Assembly: GCA_016788885.1 (NCBI GenBank)
Contig: JAEURX010000055.1
Span: 40,313 to 104,312 of the forward strand
Source of the DNA: Nitrospira sp.
Lineage (GTDB): Bacteria > Nitrospirota > Nitrospiria > Nitrospirales > Nitrospiraceae
Length of the DNA: 64,000 bases
Direction: 5' to 3'
Shown: piece by piece, positions 25,186 through 32,932 of the stretch
Layout of the letters: every line of letters begins with the position of its first letter
Position numbering within the stretch: position 1 is the first letter of the stretch
Position numbers and translations under genes: made by a program
The notes under the pieces: model-generated
Told to the model about the DNA's origin: nothing
What the model saw: the letters and a program-made list of their open reading frames with translations, nothing else
The model's database searches: none

Positions 25186-25832
25186 ATGAAGAGCTCCATC
25201 AATTCTTCCGGTCGTTCAATAAACCAATCAGGCTGGCAGGCCGCCATTCGTTGGCGGTTGCCCATGCCGTACCCCACTGCACAGACCCGAATGCCCGCAT
25301 TGTGCCCACCGTTGATATCGTTCGTGCTGTCGCCGATGAGGACCGTGCGATCCTTCTCGACGCCGAGTTGTTCCATCACATGCACCAACATGCCCGGCTC
25401 GGGCTTCAGGCCGAATCCGTTGTCGCCGCCGACCACGTAGACGAAATGTGCCGGGGCCAATCCATTCAAAATCACGTTGGTATATTCGATCGACTTATTC
25501 GTCGCCACGGCCTTGGGCTTGGCGGAGAAATGCGTCAGGACCTTGTCGATACCAGGATAAAACACCGTGCGGTCGAGACAATGGGCCAGATAATGTCCGC
25601 GAAAGACCCGCAGCGCTTCATCGTATAAATCGGTCTTGCCCTCGCCCACCGCCAAGCGCAAGAGCTTCTTCACGCCGTCGCCGACGAACCCGAAAATTTC
25701 CTCCTGCGGGCGCTCGGGCACGCCCAAATCGCGCAGCGTCAAATTGACGCTCTCGGCAATGTCCCACTTCGACTCGATGAGGGTCCCGTCGAGGTCGAAG
25801 ATGAGCAAATCGACTTCCGCTTTCTTCGTCAT
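25182..25832 (-). CDS. gph-like: HAD-superfamily phosphatase, phosphoglycolate phosphatase-like
   Basis: A 216-residue HAD phosphatase. Motif I is FDLDGTL, motif II is the threonine/serine in VATNKS, the lysine is in GLKPEPG and motif III is IGDSTNDI. These match phosphoglycolate phosphatase/pyrophosphatase-type enzymes, which remove 2-phosphoglycolate. It overlaps the M16 start by four bases at one end and the lipoprotein stop by four bases at the other, so three products come from one coupled mRNA. Confidence 0.87.
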   Translation of the reverse strand: MTKKAEVDLLIFDLDGTLIESKWDIAESVNLTLRDLGVPERPQEEIFGFVGDGVKKLLRLAVGEGKTDLYDEALRVFRGHYLAHCLDRTVFYPGIDKVLTHFSAKPKAVATNKSIEYTNVILNGLAPAHFVYVVGGDNGFGLKPEPGMLVHVMEQLGVEKDRTVLIGDSTNDINGGHNAGIRVCAVGYGMGNRQRMAACQPDWFIERPEELMELFI

Positions 25833-26389
25833 TCCTTCGCCTTTCGCAACTCCGCCTGCAACGCGGCCAGGGACGCCTGCCTCGTCCCGTCTTTTTCATC
25901 CAGCATGGCCTGCCGCACCACGTTCAGCATCCGTTTCTGGCCGACGTGCGGAGGCAGGATCGGCTCCATGATTTTCCATCGCCCATTCTGAACCTTGAGC
26001 CGGACACGAGCCTGCTCCGTGCCGGGCTCCGGCACGAAACCGGCCGTATCTAAATACATGACGCCCAGCACGTGAAACTCCACGGGCACGACGACTTCCA
26101 ACCGGTTCACGATCTCCCACTGCCGGAAATCATCCGGGACCCTAAAACCGTTGATGACGATGACCTTGCCCCACGCCGGCTCTTCCTTCCAATCAACATA
26201 CCCCGCCACCGACTCAAAAGAAGCGGCATCGAGCCGAACGCCTTTATTGTCCAGCGCGAAATATTTCTCGACGACTTTGGCCGGCGAGTGCGACACCGCA
26301 TTGGTTTGCGCCAGGCTGGGCGAGGTGCAGGCCGCCAGCCAAACCAGTCCCGCCATTAATCCGATGATCCGCCGTCGCATCCCTGTCAT
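25829..26389 (-). CDS. lipoprotein of unknown function in the pyk operon
   Basis: A 186-residue protein with a signal sequence and a lipobox (LAAC, then TSP), so it is probably outer-membrane anchored. The mature part has no domain I recognise; conserved-looking stretches are KVVEKYFALDNKGVRLDAASFES and GRWKIMEPILPP, which resemble NTF2-like or DUF-type secreted proteins. It starts three bases beyond the pyk stop (26393-26395), with AGGATAGGG overlapping the end of pyk as ribosome site, and its stop overlaps the phosphatase start by four bases. The gene order links a cell-envelope lipoprotein to glycolysis genes only by transcription. Confidence 0.75.
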   Translation of the reverse strand: MTGMRRRIIGLMAGLVWLAACTSPSLAQTNAVSHSPAKVVEKYFALDNKGVRLDAASFESVAGYVDWKEEPAWGKVIVINGFRVPDDFRQWEIVNRLEVVVPVEFHVLGVMYLDTAGFVPEPGTEQARVRLKVQNGRWKIMEPILPPHVGQKRMLNVVRQAMLDEKDGTRQASLAALQAELRKAKE

Positions 26390-26392
26390 GCC

Positions 26393-27844
26393 CTATCCTA
26401 CCTCATGCAGCTTCATAAGATTCGTTCCGCCGGGCTGCCCGACTCTGGTCCCGGACAGAATGACAATACGCTGCCCCAGCTCCACCAGGCCTTCTGCCTT
26501 CAATCGACGCTCCGCTTCGTTGACCCGCTCGTCGGTGGTCGAAATCTGCGCCATCGTGTGAGGCAGCACTCCCCAGTATAAGGCCATTTGCCTCCGAACC
26601 GACGCGAAGGGTGTAAAACTAATGATCGGGGCGGCCGGACGGTGCTTCGACACCAGCCTGGCCGTCATGCCGCGCACGCTGAATGCGACGATGGCACTCG
26701 CACCGGTCGCGGCCGCCGCCGATGAAGCGGACAGACAGACGGCCTCCTCGAAACTCAGACGTCGATCGTCAGCCGCGGCCCTCCTGACGAAGGCCGGCCC
26801 CGTTTCGACTTCCGCCGCCCGGACGATTCGATCCATCACTTGCACCACTTCAACCGGATAGTGCCCGACAGCCGTTTCCGCCGAGAGCATCACGGCATCG
26901 GTCCCGTCAAACACAGCATTGGCCACGTCCGAGGCCTCCGCCCGTGTGGGCCGCGTATGTTGCGTCATCGATTCCAACATTTGCGTCGCGGTGATAACCA
27001 GACGCCGATGGCGGTTGGCGGTCGCGATGATGCGCTTCTGCAACACCGGCACCGCCTCAGGCCCCAGCTCAACTCCCAGATCGCCTCGCGCCACCATCAC
27101 CCCGTCGGCATGCGTCAGAATCGCGTCCAAATCCGTCACGGCTTCCTGCCGCTCGATTTTCGCAATGACCGGCACATCGCCGCCACATTCGGCGATCAAC
27201 CGCTTCGCGGCAATGACATCCTCCGCCCCGCGCACGAACGAAAGCGCGATATAGTCCACACCCTGCGCCACACCGAACCGCAGATCGTCCCGATCCTTGT
27301 CCGTCAAGGTCGGGGCGCTGACCACGGTACCGGGCAGATTCATGCCCTTATGGGAGGTCACGCGACCACCCACCACGACGGTACATTCCACCATACCATC
27401 AACGACACGATCGGCCGTCAACTCCACGAGCCCGTCATCGATGAGTATTTTGGCCCCTGGCCGAATGTCTCTGGTCAGTGCCTGATAGGTGACCGGGATC
27501 TCCTGCATGGTATCGGAAGGATGCACCGTCCTGGCGCCGATCTGTCCGCCGGATCGCAAGGCCATCGTTCGCAACCGCACCCGGCCACCGGCCGCCAACT
27601 CCAAGGCGCCGTCGATGTCGCCGACGCGAATGCGCGGGCCCTGCAGGTCTTGAATGATCGCGACGGCGACGCCCTGACGGTCGGCCGACTCACGAACGAC
27701 TTTGATGGCCTGCCCATGAGAGGCATGGGTGCCATGGGAAAAGTTCAAGCGAGCCGCGTTCATCCCGCTCTGGATGAGCTGATCGAGCACGCCCGCGCCA
27801 TCGCTCGCCGGGCCGATGGTGCAGACGATTTTCGCTTTCCGCAT
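26393..27844 (-). CDS. pyk: pyruvate kinase
   Basis: A 483-residue pyruvate kinase, which transfers phosphate from phosphoenolpyruvate to ADP. The sequence shows NFSHGTH near the N-terminus, the catalytic lysine region IAKIERQEAV, the magnesium site in DGVMVARGDLGVELG and the MLESMT motif (SATQMLESM). Length is typical of type II enzymes. It is the first gene of an operon that continues into the lipoprotein, HAD phosphatase and both M16 peptidases. The 204-base region up to 28048 holds its promoter, divergent from the phosphatase-PFK fusion gene. Confidence 0.94.
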   Translation of the reverse strand: MRKAKIVCTIGPASDGAGVLDQLIQSGMNAARLNFSHGTHASHGQAIKVVRESADRQGVAVAIIQDLQGPRIRVGDIDGALELAAGGRVRLRTMALRSGGQIGARTVHPSDTMQEIPVTYQALTRDIRPGAKILIDDGLVELTADRVVDGMVECTVVVGGRVTSHKGMNLPGTVVSAPTLTDKDRDDLRFGVAQGVDYIALSFVRGAEDVIAAKRLIAECGGDVPVIAKIERQEAVTDLDAILTHADGVMVARGDLGVELGPEAVPVLQKRIIATANRHRRLVITATQMLESMTQHTRPTRAEASDVANAVFDGTDAVMLSAETAVGHYPVEVVQVMDRIVRAAEVETGPAFVRRAAADDRRLSFEEAVCLSASSAAAATGASAIVAFSVRGMTARLVSKHRPAAPIISFTPFASVRRQMALYWGVLPHTMAQISTTDERVNEAERRLKAEGLVELGQRIVILSGTRVGQPGGTNLMKLHEVG

Positions 27845-28048
27845 GGTGCTGAGCTTCTATCTTGACAAGATTGTCCGGACACACCATCTTGTACGTAGAC
27901 GGTGAGACCCGATGCGCGTGTGATTCGATCGGGTCATTCTAACAAACCCGTCCCCATGCCGCAAAAGAACATCGCCCTGCCGGCCGGAGAAGAGACGCGC
28001 CGAACGGTATGAGCTGATCAGACCAACTCGAACCCCACGAGGCCTGCC

Positions 28049-30388
28049 ATGAGCGGAGCGGAGAAGCCATCCACCGATCAGTTGGATTTCGTCACGATGG
28101 ACGGTTTGCTGGCCTATGGCGAATCACTCGCCCGGCGCGTCTCGAGCGGGCGATTCCAGTTGCCGCCGCCCCCTCCTCCGTCCACCGACAGACCGGAGCG
28201 CGCACAGGCCGCACTCGACCGCATCAGAACCTTCGTCCAGCGGACGCAATCCGGCTTGCCCAGCGCCGAAGCCTATCGCGCCGCGCGGCAGGAACTGCTG
28301 ACCGAAGCCTGCGACGGGGACCCGGTGGTGTTCTTTGCTGCGTGGAACCTCTTGCTCGCGCGCGGCGAACTCGCGCCGTTGTATCGGGCGCCGATCGGCA
28401 CCACGCAAAAGCCCACCCATCGCCGCCCAGTGGCAATCGTCCCGCGAACCCAACTGACCCCGCAGCTCGCCGAAGGGCGAATCGTACTCGATTTGGGCGA
28501 CGACCGCTTCTGGCTGCTGCCGCGCGACCTCGGCGACCGCACATTGTTTCTCACGATGCGGCACGGGGTGTCAGAGGTGGAGAGCAAGACGCATCGCGTC
28601 GGCCGGCGACTGGCGAACGTGCTGGATCCCGCACGCGGCGTGCCCAGAGCCGATGCCGTCGGTGCGGCCCTGGCCCGCATGGTGGGCGTGGTCGGCCAGC
28701 AATTGGGATACCTGCAGCTGCGCAACTATCTGGATCCTCGTACCTTCCTGCATCTCATCAGCCATAGCCCGAATACCGAACAACTCTGCCGGCGCATCAC
28801 CCAGGCGCTCCTACCGGACCGGGCAGACGCCGTGCATCCCCATGTCGAGTCGACCTTGGAATCGCAGGATTTCGGCTGGGTCACGGGCATGGAGAAACAG
28901 GCAGAACTCGACGCGGCTGCGCAGGCGTTCGGGGTGGATACGAAAACCGCCAAGCGACTGATCAAACATCCCTTCTACTGTTACCCCGGTGGGCATTCAT
29001 TTTTTGACCTCTACGTCGATGTGATCGACGGGTTGCACCGGTTGGGCCGTGCGCACCCCGGAGAAGTGCTCTGTCTGTACACCCATAGTTCGACCTTACG
29101 CGCCCTGCGCATCTATCTCGATCCACGCCCCTTCCGCGAGGCCTTTTCCGAGTTCGGCGAATATAAGGAGGGCCAGGATAATGTGGTGTTGCTCACATTG
29201 GAGAACGGCAAACTGTCCGGCTACTCCACCGCCGTGGGATTGATTGAAAGCGATCGGGTCGCCCGGGAAGCCTGGGTGACCGTAGAACGGGAACGCAGCC
29301 AGCGCGTCACGCTCAAGCCGGGACGGATCAAGCGCCTCCTGGCCCTGGTGTCCGGTGGCGATTTCGGCGGCGGCGGCGCAGCCCTGAAGGAACTGCGCGT
29401 CACCGGGAATCGTTTCGGGTTGGACGTGTTGTTCGTCCGGCATGGATTCCTCGGTCTGGCCAACAACTGGATCGATGCCGTCACCGAAGAAGATACGCGG
29501 GGCATGAGCAGCCATGCCAGCAGCCCCATCGGCAGCAGCCGTTTCGAAGACTTCAAGGACGAACAGGTGCAGCGCGCGGCCATGCGCTCTCTCGCGCCCT
29601 ATCTCGAGGACTCCGCGCTGGTCGTCCTGGGAGGCGACGGAAGCTTGCGGGGGGCGCGGGCCATCCATGAAACCTACGGCGTGCAGGTGGTAGGCATTCC
29701 CGGCACCATCGACAACAATATCGCCGGCACGACCTCGTTGGGATTCCATTCGGCTGTCGCGCTCGCGAATCAATCCATCGAATCACTGAAGGCTACCAGC
29801 GCCGCCATGGGGAGCATCTTTTTTGTCGAAGTCATGGGCGCCGGATCCGGACACCTGGCGCTGGCCTGTGCCTATCAAGCCAGGGCGGAGGGCATCCTGG
29901 TGAATGAGCATCCGGACCCAGACGCGTACATCGAGGACGTGGTGCTCGGTACCCTCACACGCACATTAGGGGTGCCCAATAAGAGCCACATCTTCATCGT
30001 GGCGGAACGCACCCCTCACCGTCATCACAAGGAGGGCGGAGTCCACGGACTGGTCGATTATGTGGCCCACACCATTGCCTCCTGGCCGCCGCGCAGAGAA
30101 CCCTCAGGTCAGTATTCGCTCGCCTCGGCGACGAAGGCCACGATTCTCGGACACACCTTGCGAGGCGCGCCACCAACGCCGGAAGACAAAATGATCGCAC
30201 AACACCTGGCCTATGAAACGGTCCGCCGTCTCGTGGAACAGCCGGACAGCATCGTCGGGTGCATGGTCGCCTATCATGATCCCCACCGGATGGAAACGAT
30301 TCCACTGCATGCTGTATCGCCCAAACCGTTCGACTGGGAATTGTTTACACGCATGCATGGAGCCGAGTTGCCGCACCAATCGGTCTAA
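28049..30388 (+). CDS. fusion of histidine phosphatase and 6-phosphofructokinase-type kinase
   Basis: A 779-residue two-enzyme protein. The N-terminal half has a histidine-phosphatase fold with RHG at residues 171-173 and the second histidine at 346 (YTHSSTLRAL), similar to fructose-2,6-bisphosphatase/phosphoglycerate mutase. From about residue 430 a PfkA-type domain follows: SGGDFGGGG, LGGDGSLRG (glycine 531 at the ATP-type position), PGTIDNN at 551-557, VEVMG at 593-597 and ATILGHTLRG. Known bifunctional PFKFB enzymes join unrelated kinase and phosphatase domains in the opposite order, so this pairing is a different solution. It is divergent from pyk. Coupled opposing reactions on fructose phosphates are plausible but unproven. 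Confidence 0.88.
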   Translation: MSGAEKPSTDQLDFVTMDGLLAYGESLARRVSSGRFQLPPPPPPSTDRPERAQAALDRIRTFVQRTQSGLPSAEAYRAARQELLTEACDGDPVVFFAAWNLLLARGELAPLYRAPIGTTQKPTHRRPVAIVPRTQLTPQLAEGRIVLDLGDDRFWLLPRDLGDRTLFLTMRHGVSEVESKTHRVGRRLANVLDPARGVPRADAVGAALARMVGVVGQQLGYLQLRNYLDPRTFLHLISHSPNTEQLCRRITQALLPDRADAVHPHVESTLESQDFGWVTGMEKQAELDAAAQAFGVDTKTAKRLIKHPFYCYPGGHSFFDLYVDVIDGLHRLGRAHPGEVLCLYTHSSTLRALRIYLDPRPFREAFSEFGEYKEGQDNVVLLTLENGKLSGYSTAVGLIESDRVAREAWVTVERERSQRVTLKPGRIKRLLALVSGGDFGGGGAALKELRVTGNRFGLDVLFVRHGFLGLANNWIDAVTEEDTRGMSSHASSPIGSSRFEDFKDEQVQRAAMRSLAPYLEDSALVVLGGDGSLRGARAIHETYGVQVVGIPGTIDNNIAGTTSLGFHSAVALANQSIESLKATSAAMGSIFFVEVMGAGSGHLALACAYQARAEGILVNEHPDPDAYIEDVVLGTLTRTLGVPNKSHIFIVAERTPHRHHKEGGVHGLVDYVAHTIASWPPRREPSGQYSLASATKATILGHTLRGAPPTPEDKMIAQHLAYETVRRLVEQPDSIVGCMVAYHDPHRMETIPLHAVSPKPFDWELFTRMHGAELPHQSV

Positions 30389-30482
30389 CGCGACTCGCAC
30401 CGCTCTGAAGGGCCGGCCCACGGCGTTGACCCCTCCCATGTGACATGTTAGGGTCTGACTCTGTTGATGCCACCGGTTGCGA

Positions 30483-30950
30483 ATGGCCATGTCTCTTCGG
30501 CGTCTCACAGGTCTTCTGCTTTGGCTCTGCGCGGCCGTCGTGCTGCACCTGGGAGCCTCCGTCGCCGGTGAACCACACAGCACCCTGCAGGAGGCGCCGC
30601 CCTCCACACTCGCACCCGTTTCCGACCAGGCACTCATCACTCAGGGTGGATCCGTTCGCGCCGGGCCCTCGGCCACACGCCAAGACGTTCGAGACACCAT
30701 CCCGCCGGCCGCCCGGGAAACGCTCAAAGCGATCGAGGGACGACGTGGGGAGCCGTTGCCGGGGTATGTGGGAGGGCGCACGTTCCAAAATCGCGAGCGT
30801 GTTCTACCCCGCGGCCACTATCGTGAATATGACGTCCATCCGAAAGTGCCGGGGAAAAATCGCGGGGCCGAACGGATCGTCATCGACCAACGTAGCGGCA
30901 AGGCCTATTACACCGCCGATCACTATCGCTCTTTTGTGCCGATGAATTGA
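30483..30950 (+). CDS. secreted guanyl-specific ribonuclease (RNase Sa/N1 type)
   Basis: A 155-residue exported RNase. A signal peptide (LLLWLCAAVVLHLGASVAG) is followed by a linker and a C-terminal domain of the bacterial guanyl-RNase fold. The residues expected for catalysis are present: the glutamate in HYREYDV, arginines in GKNRGAERI, and the histidine in TADHYRSF, with the family's FQNRERVLP start. Start could be ATG 30483 or 30489; no strong ribosome site. The next gene, six bases on, is a barstar-family inhibitor, the usual immunity partner. It would cleave single-stranded RNA after guanosine if it reached the cytoplasm of a target cell. Confidence 0.85.
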   Translation: MAMSLRRLTGLLLWLCAAVVLHLGASVAGEPHSTLQEAPPSTLAPVSDQALITQGGSVRAGPSATRQDVRDTIPPAARETLKAIEGRRGEPLPGYVGGRTFQNRERVLPRGHYREYDVHPKVPGKNRGAERIVIDQRSGKAYYTADHYRSFVPMN

Positions 30951-30956
30951 GGAGAT

Positions 30957-31493
30957 ATGTCGATTACCGCACTCCAGTCGATCAAAAAGCCCTGGGCGCA
31001 TCTCCTGGTGCACGCCGAAGGAGAGGCCCTCGATAAACTGCTCTCTGTCCCGTCACATTTTGTCACCAAAATCATCTCCGGCAAGAAATGCAAAACCAAG
31101 GCGGGACTGCTGGACGAGTTCAGCCGGGTCTTCTCCTTTCCGGACTATTTCGGCCACAACTGGGATGCGCTCGAAGAATGTCTGGCCGACCTCGACTGGG
31201 TACCGGCCAAGGGCTATCTCATCCTGGTGACGGATGCCGATCAGGTGCTGACGAAACCGGACGAGGAGGACGATTTTGAAACGTTTGTCGAGATTCTGAG
31301 CGAGGCCGGAGAAGCCTGGAGTCTGAAAGAATCCGATGATGCCACCGGCAACGGCCTGCCATTCCATGCGGTGCTGGCCGTGTCCGAGCGGCATAAACGA
31401 AGCCGCCACAATTGGTTCGCCCCACCGTTGGCCATGGAACGGAAGTCGGCCAAACCCGCAGGAACCAAGGGAGCCAAACCAAGCGGTCGGTAG
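30957..31493 (+). CDS. barstar-family RNase inhibitor
   Basis: A 178-residue cytoplasmic protein with a barstar domain. The signature FPDYFGHNWDALEECLADL aligns with the barstar helix that plugs the barnase active site, with one of its key acidic residues (NWDAL) kept and the next replaced by glutamate. The N-terminal 40 and C-terminal 40 residues (lysine-rich tail) extend beyond barstar's usual length. A GAGGAG site precedes the ATG at 30957. Lying six bases after the RNase gene, it should protect the producer from that enzyme. It could also inhibit RNases from other cells. Confidence 0.87.
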   Translation: MSITALQSIKKPWAHLLVHAEGEALDKLLSVPSHFVTKIISGKKCKTKAGLLDEFSRVFSFPDYFGHNWDALEECLADLDWVPAKGYLILVTDADQVLTKPDEEDDFETFVEILSEAGEAWSLKESDDATGNGLPFHAVLAVSERHKRSRHNWFAPPLAMERKSAKPAGTKGAKPSGR

Positions 31494-31528
31494 ACCGCAC
31501 AAACGCACGCGTATCGAAGGAGGTTACA

Positions 31529-31939
31529 ATGGGACTGCTCGATCAACTCGGCCAGGCTGCAGCAGGTATGATGGGACAAGGAAAAGACCAGAATCCGTTG
31601 ATGCAAGCCGTGGTCGGCCTGCTGGGGCAACAGAGCGCCGTCGGCGGACTGAGCGGGCTCATTGCGGCCTTCCAGAAGAACGGGCTGGGCGACATCGTCA
31701 ATTCGTGGGTCAGCACGGGAAAGAACCTGCCGATCTCTCCGCAACAAATCCAGCAGGGTTTGGGTGGGGACCTCCTAAAGCAACTGGCCGCTCAAGCGGG
31801 GGTAAGTTCGGATGCGGCCGGCAACCAGCTTGCGAACCTGCTTCCCGGCCTTATCGACAAGCTGACCCCGGACGGCAAACTGCCTGATTCACACCTGATT
31901 GAACAGGGACTGAATTTGTTACGGGGAAAACTTGGCTAG
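31529..31939 (+). CDS. YidB-family (DUF937) protein
   Basis: A 136-residue protein of the YidB family. The family pattern is seen in GLLDQLGQAAAGMMG, LPISPQQIQQGLGGDLL and the C-terminal LLPGLIDKLTPDGKLPD. The function is unknown; many are small helical proteins of uncertain location. AAGGAGG precedes the ATG at 31529 and gives a strong start; in-frame upstream codons from 31412 lack any such site. It follows the barstar gene by 35 bases and may share its transcript. Confidence 0.85.
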   Translation: MGLLDQLGQAAAGMMGQGKDQNPLMQAVVGLLGQQSAVGGLSGLIAAFQKNGLGDIVNSWVSTGKNLPISPQQIQQGLGGDLLKQLAAQAGVSSDAAGNQLANLLPGLIDKLTPDGKLPDSHLIEQGLNLLRGKLG

Positions 31940-31989
31940 TCTGAGACTGAGGGAGGGTTGCCGCCCAAGATCATCCGAGCGGCCCTGAG

Positions 31990-32232
31990 TTAACAGAGGG
32001 AGAACAACCGTCCTCTCATTCGTTGACCGTAGCGGATCAGCCCCCAACACAGGTCGTGCACCCGAGACAGGAACCACACCTTGGGCGTGACCACCTGATT
32101 CACACTCGCACTCAGCGACGTGAAGTGGTCGCCACAAAGCCCATGCGTTTCACTGGGATCGTCGAACGGCCATTTCTCCCGCAGGAAGGCCGGTCTCCCG
32201 TCTCGGACACACCAGGCGCAGAGCACTTTCAC
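31990..32232 (-). CDS. small CxWC...ETHGxC zinc-binding-like protein, paralogue A
   Basis: An 80-residue protein starting at GTG 32232 (GGGGTG five bases upstream of the start). It begins VKVLCAWCVRDGRP and continues to ETHGLCGDHF, giving four likely metal ligands (CxxC plus C and H/C). The same layout occurs in the protein at 32442-32669, so these are paralogues. The C-terminal 30 residues differ and include a second pair of cysteines. Small CxxC proteins of this kind are usually annotated as hypothetical; function unknown. Confidence 0.65.
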   Translation of the reverse strand: MKVLCAWCVRDGRPAFLREKWPFDDPSETHGLCGDHFTSLSASVNQVVTPKVWFLSRVHDLCWGLIRYGQRMRGRLFSLC

Positions 32233-32441
32233 GTTGTCACCCCATTCCTTGCCGCTGGAGAATCGTCTCTGGGGGCGCAAGACGCGCACCAGCCGGAGGC
32301 GACGCATCGGCCTATAGTCTTTTCATGGGGTTAGACGAGCCTGATTGGGAAAACTCGTCGTGGCAGAGCGAAAAATGGCGTGGCATTCCTGCACTGACTG
32401 ACAGTTTTTGTCGCTGGAGGGGAAGCCCATGGGGGCAGCAT

Positions 32442-32669
32442 TCATAACAAGGCAGGGGAAGAGACATATCTGCGGCGAGTGAGGACTGGCTCGGAGCGGG
32501 GCAGTATGCCCTCTTCATAGCTGGGAACCAGCGGGTCTCTCCCCGCCCCCATTTGTTGGAGGTGGTCGGAACAGATTCCGTGGGTTTCCCGATCATCGGT
32601 CAACGGAGCCTTTTCTCGTACCAACGCGGGCCGGCCCTCGTGTTCACACCATGAACAGATCACTCGCAT
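32442..32669 (-). CDS. small CxWC...ETHGxC zinc-binding-like protein, paralogue B
   Basis: A 75-residue protein with ATG at 32669 and an AGGAG ribosome site. It starts MRVICSWCEHEGRPALVRE and has DRETHGICSDHLQQM in its middle, mirroring its neighbour at 31990-32232. Predicted ligands are the two cysteines of CSWC and the C/H of ICSDH. The C-terminal tail is unrelated between the two, as if only the first ~45 residues are the functional unit. The intergene spacing is 209 bases, so each has its own promoter. Confidence 0.7.
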   Translation of the reverse strand: MRVICSWCEHEGRPALVREKAPLTDDRETHGICSDHLQQMGAGRDPLVPSYEEGILPRSEPVLTRRRYVSSPALL

Positions 32670-32932
32670 TGTGTTCTCCTACGCAGTGGTACCCAGTGAT
32701 CAGCAAGACTTGCGCCATTGGGATGGCTCGGTTTAAGCCGCTATTTTTCTTGATGAAACAGGCCAATATCGACCATCAAGCCTTTGGCGGTGTATCTCTT
32801 CGGATACCATGTCGTATCCAATCGTTGCGGCATCTAGGTTGATATGTCCACAGCAAGGCCGCGCTGGAATTGACCGTTTTGAATTTCTCATGGTAGGTTG
32901 CGCGCCTACTCACCCCCCGATGAAAGAGGCCC

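Noticed and set aside
30425..30453. TTGACC with TAGGGT 17 bases on, as a promoter for the RNase gene
   Set aside because: The -10 matches in only three of six positions.
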